The notes under the pieces are model-generated. The model was not told where the DNA came from. It did no database searches and saw only the letters and a list, made by a program, of their open reading frames with translations. This document shows positions 58,330 to 64,000 of a stretch of DNA of 64,000 nucleotides, in pieces. The first letter of the stretch is position 1. Every line of letters starts with the position of its first letter. The position numbers and the translations under genes were made by a program. The stretch comes from Siphonodentalium dalli (Eukaryota > Mollusca > Scaphopoda > Gadilida > Siphonodentaliidae): positions 110,288,004-110,352,003 of the forward strand of contig CP136064.1 in NCBI GenBank assembly GCA_032622095.1. The letters are read 5' to 3'.

Positions 58330-58870
58330 TTGGCGCACCCTGCAGCCAGCTTTTATTGGAGAACTTTTTCTCATGTGGATAGTTTGGGTCACCGCTAGAT
58401 GTGAGCCATGTTTTGTTCTCAAGCTGTCCTTGTGAAGACATCAGTGCCAGCGGTGATCTTGAATTTTACTATTTTTATGGCTAAATAATTTGGTTGATCC
58501 TACAGACGACACCCCTTGTCCGATCGTCACCAGATTCCACAATGATCTTCTGGATAACCAGGGTGAGAGTAATCTAATTTTCCCGAATTTCGTTAAAAAA
58601 CATTACCACAGGCAGCAATTTGGTATCTTACTGTTTGATCCTCTTTTGCGTGACTGAATTGTTTAGCAACTGTACAGTCATATCCCTCATCTGATAGTCA
58701 CCACACTTTATATTGATCTTCGGGCTGACAACTAGATGGGAGCTATCGAATGCTTTGAATTTTTTTGGAAAACATTGTCGCCAGCAGTCATCTTCTATTT
58801 TGGTTTTTATATACATGTATATCTCTTCATTCGGATAGCCAGTATTACGTAGGTACTTCAACTTTCCGCA
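58330..58870 (-). repeat. Degraded inverted monomers of the 163-bp satellite family
   Basis: The reverse complement reads like the 15-kb fragments: AAGATGACTGCTGGCGACAA near 58790, GATAGCTCCCATCTAG near 58735, and further weaker monomers near 58590 and 58450. Strongly diverged, single-orientation. Confidence 0.6.
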
Positions 58871-59079
58871 TTCCTGTCATCATTTGAAATATAAAAATTT
58901 ACCTGATACCATGCACCCTTCAAAATTTGTTTCGTCGTATCTATTTTAATGACCCGTATGGTAATATTGATACAGATATATTTGTCAAACATTTCTTTGT
59001 ACAATATACAGGTATTTAGTTTGTAACTAAATCTAGAAATATATAATAGTAGCTGGTGGACCCTACTTCGTCCGGGATG

Positions 59080-59450
59080 TTCCCCTCTGATTTTCGGAGA
59101 ATTGCGCGATTTAACCTTGAATTGACCATTTTAAAGGTGAACGTCATGTCGGGTCACGATTTGATCCGTCCAAAACACTCCCCGGACAAAAGTCACGACA
59201 AAAGTACCCGTCGAAATCCGCCCGGCTTTACCCGATTTGACCTTGAATTGACAATTTTGAATGTCAAGATCAGGTCAGGGTCATAATTTGACCCACCCGA
59301 AACACTCCTGGGACAAAAGTAACAGTAGGTATTATATTTCGTTGAAATACTTCCGTTTTACCAGATTTGACCTTGAATTGATCTTTTTGAATGTCAAAGT
59401 CAGGTCGGGATCAAGATTTGACCCGTCCAAATAGTCCAGAAACCTGCCTA
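59080..59450 (+). repeat. Three-copy tandem repeat, ~126-130 bp
   Basis: 'GATTTGACCTTGAATTGA' starts at 59108 (one mismatch), 59234 and 59364. Each copy continues with TTTTGAATGTCAA, a GGTC-rich block and 'TTGACCCGTCC'-like sequence. A (CA/TACA)n-rich stretch follows at 59645-59690. Confidence 0.8.
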
Positions 59451-59827
59451 CATCAGCACGTTCGAGAACATGGTCCCACGTGAAATTGGATCCGTCCATA
59501 TTGCTCCCGGGATCGAAGTAGTCCTACACACAAATTTTTAGTCGGATCGGTCAAGGTCCAGAAACATGCCTATGAGCGAGGTCAAGTTGACACGTTAAAT
59601 ACCAAATCCGAGTCGGATCAGTCGAGCAGTGTTAGAGTCTATAACACATACACACATGCATTCATGCATACACACATACATACAGACAGGTGTTCCAAAA
59701 TGTATAATCGATAGCTACAACAATTCTATGGTAGATAGTTCACGGCCGACCTGATGCATGCATCTTAGTTTTCTTGTTAGTTATGTGGATGGAGTTCTCA
59801 TTAAACCTCACATCCTTATATTGGTTA

Positions 59828-59956
59828 CAGTAATGCCCAAAGTAATTGACCACTTAACCACATCATAATTATTGGTAATTTTTCAGGATTTAAAATCCTG
59901 AAAAATTACCAATAATTCTGCTGTGGTTAAGTGGTCAATTACTTTGAACATTACTG
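59828..59956. mobile_element. Short CAGTAATG palindromic MITE, copy 1
   Basis: 129 bp, TA on both sides, CAGTAATGCCCAAAGTAATT with its inverse. The centre is GGATTTAAAATCC. It lacks the 'GTCGGAAATATGG' portion seen in the intron copies, so it is an internally deleted or shorter subtype. Confidence 0.85.
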
Positions 59957-60002
59957 TATGAGGATTGAGTTATCATTAAACCTCAAATCCTTATATTGGT
60001 TA

Positions 60003-60131
60003 CAGTAATGCCCAAAGTAATTGACCACTTAACCACAGCATAATTATGGGTAATTTTTCAGGATTTAAAATCATGAAAAAATACCCATAATTTTGCTGTG
60101 GTTAAGTGATCAATTACTTTGGACATTACTG
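60003..60131. mobile_element. Short CAGTAATG palindromic MITE, copy 2
   Basis: Same length and ends as the copy at 59828. The flanking 'AACCTCA(C/A)ATCCTTATAT' precedes both at the same distance, so MITE and flank were duplicated together (~175-bp period). Confidence 0.85.
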
Positions 60132-60429
60132 TATGTAGATGGAGTTAAACCTCACAACAGTGTGTTGGGGATTTGGACCTTGACTTGGGACCTTTGGTTT
60201 TTAACGCAACAAATGCGCGTACACCTTATACACAAATTTCTTATGTAACCAGAGTTTTTCTTGGATAAGATGAGTTTGAAGCCTGCTTACATTTCAAAAT
60301 GTTGTCAGTTTTGTATTCTCTGCAGCGGAACTCGACGCATTGAAGCAAAAGTTACAAGAGATACAATGTGTACGTAACGAGACTATAATACAAATGAAAA
60401 AATAAATTGAGGGAGGGTTGGGCGATACA

Positions 60430-61130
60430 GGGAACTAAGGGTTGAACCGATATAAATTTATAGAGCGATAATGACCAATGTTGACATATTATGCATCTCA
60501 ACTCTACTGAACATTGCAACAAGGCTATAAAATAGGGGGTGTCAGAATCTTAGTCATCTCTATATAGTGCCAGAATAGTCATTTATGGACTTCTATAAGA
60601 TGTTGGGTTGGTACATTATATGGACTCGGAGAAAAAGGGGTTCGTACCGATGAACTGACATAAATTAGTGGGGCGATGTTGCCATGTAATGTATCGCGAC
60701 TGTACTAAAGCAGCAATGACATAAAATGGGGGGGGGGATTAATTATCTCTATCTCTATAGATGGCACCAGGATTATATAGAAAGGAATAGCAATTGATAT
60801 ACGTATACGGAATACTATAGTAATACCATAGACATATAAGTACAAGTATCACGCGATAAAATATTAAGTAACGTGACTATAGCGAAGAAAAAATTAAATA
60901 AATTGGACCGGGATTAGAGGTTGGGTTGGTTAAATGTGGATAATTGGATATGGAATTCATACCGATGAAACGATACAAATTAGTGGAGCGATAAAGACCA
61001 ATGTTGACACTTAGTCAGGCTATGCGGGAGAAAATAGGGGTTGATACGATAGGCCGAAATAAATTTGTCGGGTGATAATGACCAATGTTGACGTATAAAG
61101 TAACGCGACTGTACTGTCGCACAATTATCA
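60430..61130 (+). repeat. Degenerate repeat units with AATGACCAATGTTGAC
   Basis: 'GAGCGATAATGACCAATGTT' at about 60462, with variants near 60670, 60982 and 61070, each preceded by 'CGATA(T/C)AAATT' and often followed by 'CGCGACTGTACT'. Spacing is irregular (about 90 to 310 bp). No gene. Confidence 0.6.
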
Positions 61131-61238
61131 GATATAACGGTCAAATATGGACTCTAGTGCCCAATATGGAACAGCTCAGAAAACATTTGCAGGGCCCTAA
61201 AATATATTTAACGAGGCAATTGGCATCTGCCATATACA

Positions 61239-61577
61239 AATCGATTTATGTCGATAAATCTCTTATTTTTCAATATTTTTAGCTCACACTTGGTGTGTGA
61301 GTGCGTGGGATACTTATATATTCCTAAAATGACAGGGTACAGCACGTAATTATTTTTTAGATCGAAGAAATGATTTTTTTTCGATGATAAAATTTAACAC
61401 AGGATTTCCCATTAAAATCGATTTATGTCTATAAAACTGTCATTTTTCAAAATTTTGAGCTGAAATTTGGTGTGTATGTGTGTAATACTTATATATTCTT
61501 AAAACGACAGAGTTCAGCGCGTAATTATGTTTTAGATGGAAGAAATTGAATTTGTTTTCGATAATAAATTCACACTG
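61239..61577 (+). repeat. Tandem duplication, ~177-bp period
   Basis: 'AATCGATTTATGTC' at 61239 and 61416. Both are followed by TTTTTCAA, a TTTGGTGTGT block, 'ATACTTATATATTC', ACGACAG or ATGACAG, and GTAATTAT. Moderately diverged. Confidence 0.75.
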
Positions 61578-61850
61578 TACAGCGTGGACCGTGGACCGTT
61601 GGACGGGTCATCGAGTAGACGCATTTTGTAAACAGGCTTTTGTCAATTGTCATTTTGGTCAAACTAAACCCTTTTCGACCGGGACAGCAGATCCGAATAG
61701 TAGCTAAGATGTATTTAGATAGAATTATCAAAAGAATTTGACCGATTCGGGTGCATTTTTAAGAGAATCGAGTGGAGAAATCTTGGTGATAATTCCAGAA
61801 AATAAAGATGGCGGAGAATCACAATGAAACTACCCACAATTCACTTCACT

Positions 61851-62328
61851 ACACCAGGGTTCCCAGTGGGTTACACATTATTTTCAGTCTATCAAATTAT
61901 TTATATTTTCAACAACAAGTGACTTTAAGTTTACAATTTCAGCCTGTCCTGACTCTATCGATACGATTTATCACATTTTCAAAAACATATTATACACCGA
62001 TGACGTTAACTTTACAATTTAAGCATCTACGTGATTCTATCGGTACGATTGAGTAAGGTACAAATAAAAATCTCCAAGAATACACCAGGGGCTCCCAATG
62101 GGTGATATATTATTTTCAGGCTATCAGATTATTTATATTTTCAACAACATATTATTACACCGGTGACTTTAAGTTTACAATTTCAGCCTGTCCTGACCCT
62201 ATGGATACGATTTATCATATTTTCAAAAACATATTATACACCAGTGCCGTTAACTTTACAATTTCAGCATATACGTGATTCTATTGGTACGATTGAGTAA
62301 GGTACAAAAAAAATCTCCAAGAATACAT
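61851..62328 (+). repeat. Tandem duplication, ~231-bp period
   Basis: 'ACACCAGGGNTCCCA' at 61851 and 62082, then 'TTATTTATATTTTCAACAAC', 'TACAATTTCAGCCTGTCCTG' and 'GGTACGATTGAGTAAGGTAC' in both copies. Confidence 0.85.
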
Positions 62329-62596
62329 TCGTCCAGTGGCGTAATGACCCACCTTTTTTGAGAGCGGTTTGGGGGTGGGGACTAACCCCGGGGTTTTCGA
62401 AAGGGGCGAAGGCCATTTCCTTAACCCCTCATTTTACGCCTTTATTATAAATCAAGAAACATATAATAAACATTTCCAAAAAAATATTTTCCTTTTCTTT
62501 TTTGGATTCTGTTTTTCTTCCGAAGAGGGGGTGTGACTCGGTTGTTGCTAGCATCATCTGTTGTAATTTTCCATTTCTGTTTTCATCAGCAGGTTT

Positions 62597-63139
62597 CATT
62601 CTGTTTGTTCTTTGTTTAGTTGTTCTTGCCTTTTCCAGTATTCTTCGGATTCGGCGGCATCTGCTGTGAATTGTTGTTCAATTACTGCCTTTTCTTTTCT
62701 TCTATTATCGATGTATAGTGATCCACTCTTCGGCGGGAGCAGGGGGTGGTGGTTCCTGCTCCTCTTCCGCGATGCAGTTGGGGGACACCGGAGGTCTCGG
62801 TGTCTGTGGATTTAATTCCTCCGCTGCATCCGGGTCTGGAGACGGTGGAAGTGGTGGTAAGGTCTCCATCCTAACCACAAAGTCGGCGGCAGTGGCGGTC
62901 GGGGTGACATCGACGTCCCTGTCGTTTCCGCTGATGGTGATAGCTGAGGCATCGACAGTGGGCTGCTGTTCTTGCACCGGGACCAGGTGGGGGGGGGGGG
63001 CTGGGCGTATCTGGTCTTCATATCGGCGTCCCTGACACACCTTATATATTATATTTAATTTAAATAATATTGGGCACCGCTTGGAAAAAGTGACCACATT
63101 GTTATTATTGCCGAGCTTAAAGGTACTCAATCCGACCAA
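62597..63139 (-). other. Proline-rich acidic coding-like remnant
   Basis: On the minus strand 63139-62705 is open for 144 codons and is GC-rich. Examples are PTVDASAITISGNDRDVD, METLPPLPPSPDPDAAEE and EEEQEPPPPAPAEEW. After it stops, another frame continues coherently (LYIDNRRKEKAVIEQQF, EEYWKRQEQLNKEQTE) to a TGA at 62596-62598, as if one frameshift separates them. It could be the end of a transposon accessory protein or a host exon with a disordered tail. No domain is recognised, and the A/P/E bias could come from base composition. Confidence 0.35.
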
Positions 63140-63558
63140 ACGCTCCTAAATTACTATTTCTTTGGCTTCGGGGGTAAAAAATATATGATTCGAGTCGATC
63201 ATATATCATATATCATATATCGATTTTTGAAGTTTGTTATGTCTCGAGATGTCTAATAATATGTGGCCCAGAAACACGTGGTCAAACGGAGTGTCTCGGA
63301 CAAAATTGCGGATGAAGATGGATAACTCTAAACTCAAGTAGTAATACGGTCAAATGTCGTGATACACTGATACGGCCATAGTTTGTTGAACAAATTGTTG
63401 ACAAATAGCAAGTTTTGGGAAATTTGATACCGTTGTTGACAGTGGTTAGCATTATTTTGTTGCAATAAATCGATTCTGAAAACCAAAGAGTATTTTTAAG
63501 AAATGTTGTTGTTGTTGTATTTTGATTGTATGGGGACGATTGATCGGATTGAGTACCT
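63121..63558 (+). mobile_element. TTAA-flanked MITE, 438 bp
   Basis: TTAA at 63117-63120 and 63559-63562. Ends AGGTACTCAATCCGA and its exact inverse. It carries the family body 'GCGGATGAAGATGGATAACT'. The ends are intact here, unlike the copies at 21.5 and 23.5 kb, so this copy defines the family. Confidence 0.85.
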
Positions 63559-63562
63559 TTAA

Positions 63563-63985
63563 AGGCCCACTTAATTTTCGAATCACCAGATCACATTAAA
63601 TACAACATGTTCCATGTTATATACCATTTGAAAGAGGAAGCTCCAAAAACATTGTATTATTAACTGATCCGGTCGAATAAACTGGGAACATGTTGTTTTT
63701 GTCGAGGTACCAAGGTGTGTCCTGTATTTAAATTTGATCCGGACTGTACTATAAAGTCTATTATACTCAATTGAAGGGGATTAACTCTATATCTTAGTTT
63801 GAATTATGATGAATTCTGGGTTGACAAGGGGGGAAGTCTTGGAATGAATCTCTATCACTTGGTGGACAGTCGTAGGCCACAGCTGTTTCGTATTCTGGTG
63901 GAATATATATATATATTGGTTCCTCTTCCAAATGGTATATAATATGGTATAATATTATCTGGGCTTTCGAAAATTAAGTGGACCT
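63563..63985 (+). mobile_element. Second TTAA-flanked MITE, abutting the first
   Basis: Ends AGGCCCACTTAATTTTCGAA and the inverse of AGGTCCACTTAATTTTCGAA. TTAA on the left is shared with the previous element (63559-63562), and TTAA on the right is at 63986-63989. Arms pair over 'CCATTTGAAAGAGGAAGC' / 'TTCCTCTTCCAAATGG'. A decayed relative lies at 3165-3300. Confidence 0.85.
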
Positions 63986-64000
63986 TTAACAAAGAAACTT

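Noticed and set aside
1-64000. tRNA, rRNA or snRNA genes
   Set aside because: No B-box/T-loop (GGTTCGA-type) with matching acceptor stem and no rRNA core sequence was noticed on either strand by eye.

Overview
This window looks like nuclear DNA of a repeat-rich invertebrate, most likely a mollusc (perhaps a bivalve). The reasons are AT-rich intergenic sequence, split genes with GT-AG introns, dense (GACG)n-bearing dispersed repeats, 'CAAGATGGC'-type satellites, and many non-LTR retrotransposons and small hairpin transposons. I see no prokaryotic operons, CRISPR arrays, rRNA or tRNA genes. The species call is an inference from sequence style, not from a database match.

One host gene is recognisable. 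It is a ZCCHC8-type zinc-knuckle/PSP-domain protein, the scaffold of the nuclear exosome targeting (NEXT) complex, on the minus strand. Nine coding exons run from the start codon at 34365 to 16010, and every intron phase matches. The 3' part, after the PSP exon, was not found and probably lies beyond the left edge. Its introns are filled with hairpin MITEs, TTAA-flanked elements and a satellite-cored element.

Layout. 1-2566: ~163-bp satellite with a ~648-bp four-monomer higher-order period, ending in a hairpin. 3883-8048: a hAT transposon with terminal repeats, a target duplication and a broken transposase. 9085-14918: a ~5.8-kb imperfect foldback structure. 16010-34365: the ZCCHC8-like gene. 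34540-48886: a head-to-tail run of 5'-truncated plus-strand non-LTR retrotransposons (called A to E here). It is punctured by a 3.5-kb terminal-inverted-repeat element (42073-45618) with an exact AAAT duplication, and by a 373-bp MITE (47034-47406) packed with 20-bp hairpin repeats. 52404-57986: a minus-strand non-LTR retrotransposon (F) with a long uninterrupted reverse-transcriptase frame, split in its endonuclease by a 1.84-kb terminal-repeat insertion. 58.3-64 kb: a patchwork of local tandem duplications, twin palindromes and two TTAA-flanked elements sharing one TTAA, plus one proline-rich coding-like remnant.

The genes do not form a pathway. The window is one conserved RNA-surveillance gene embedded in nested mobile DNA. 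The best candidates for something undescribed are the hairpin-array MITE at 47.0-47.4 kb, the 3.5-kb element with subterminal GGAGATAGAACC motifs and an exon-like insert, and the satellite whose arrays end in the same hairpin at two loci.
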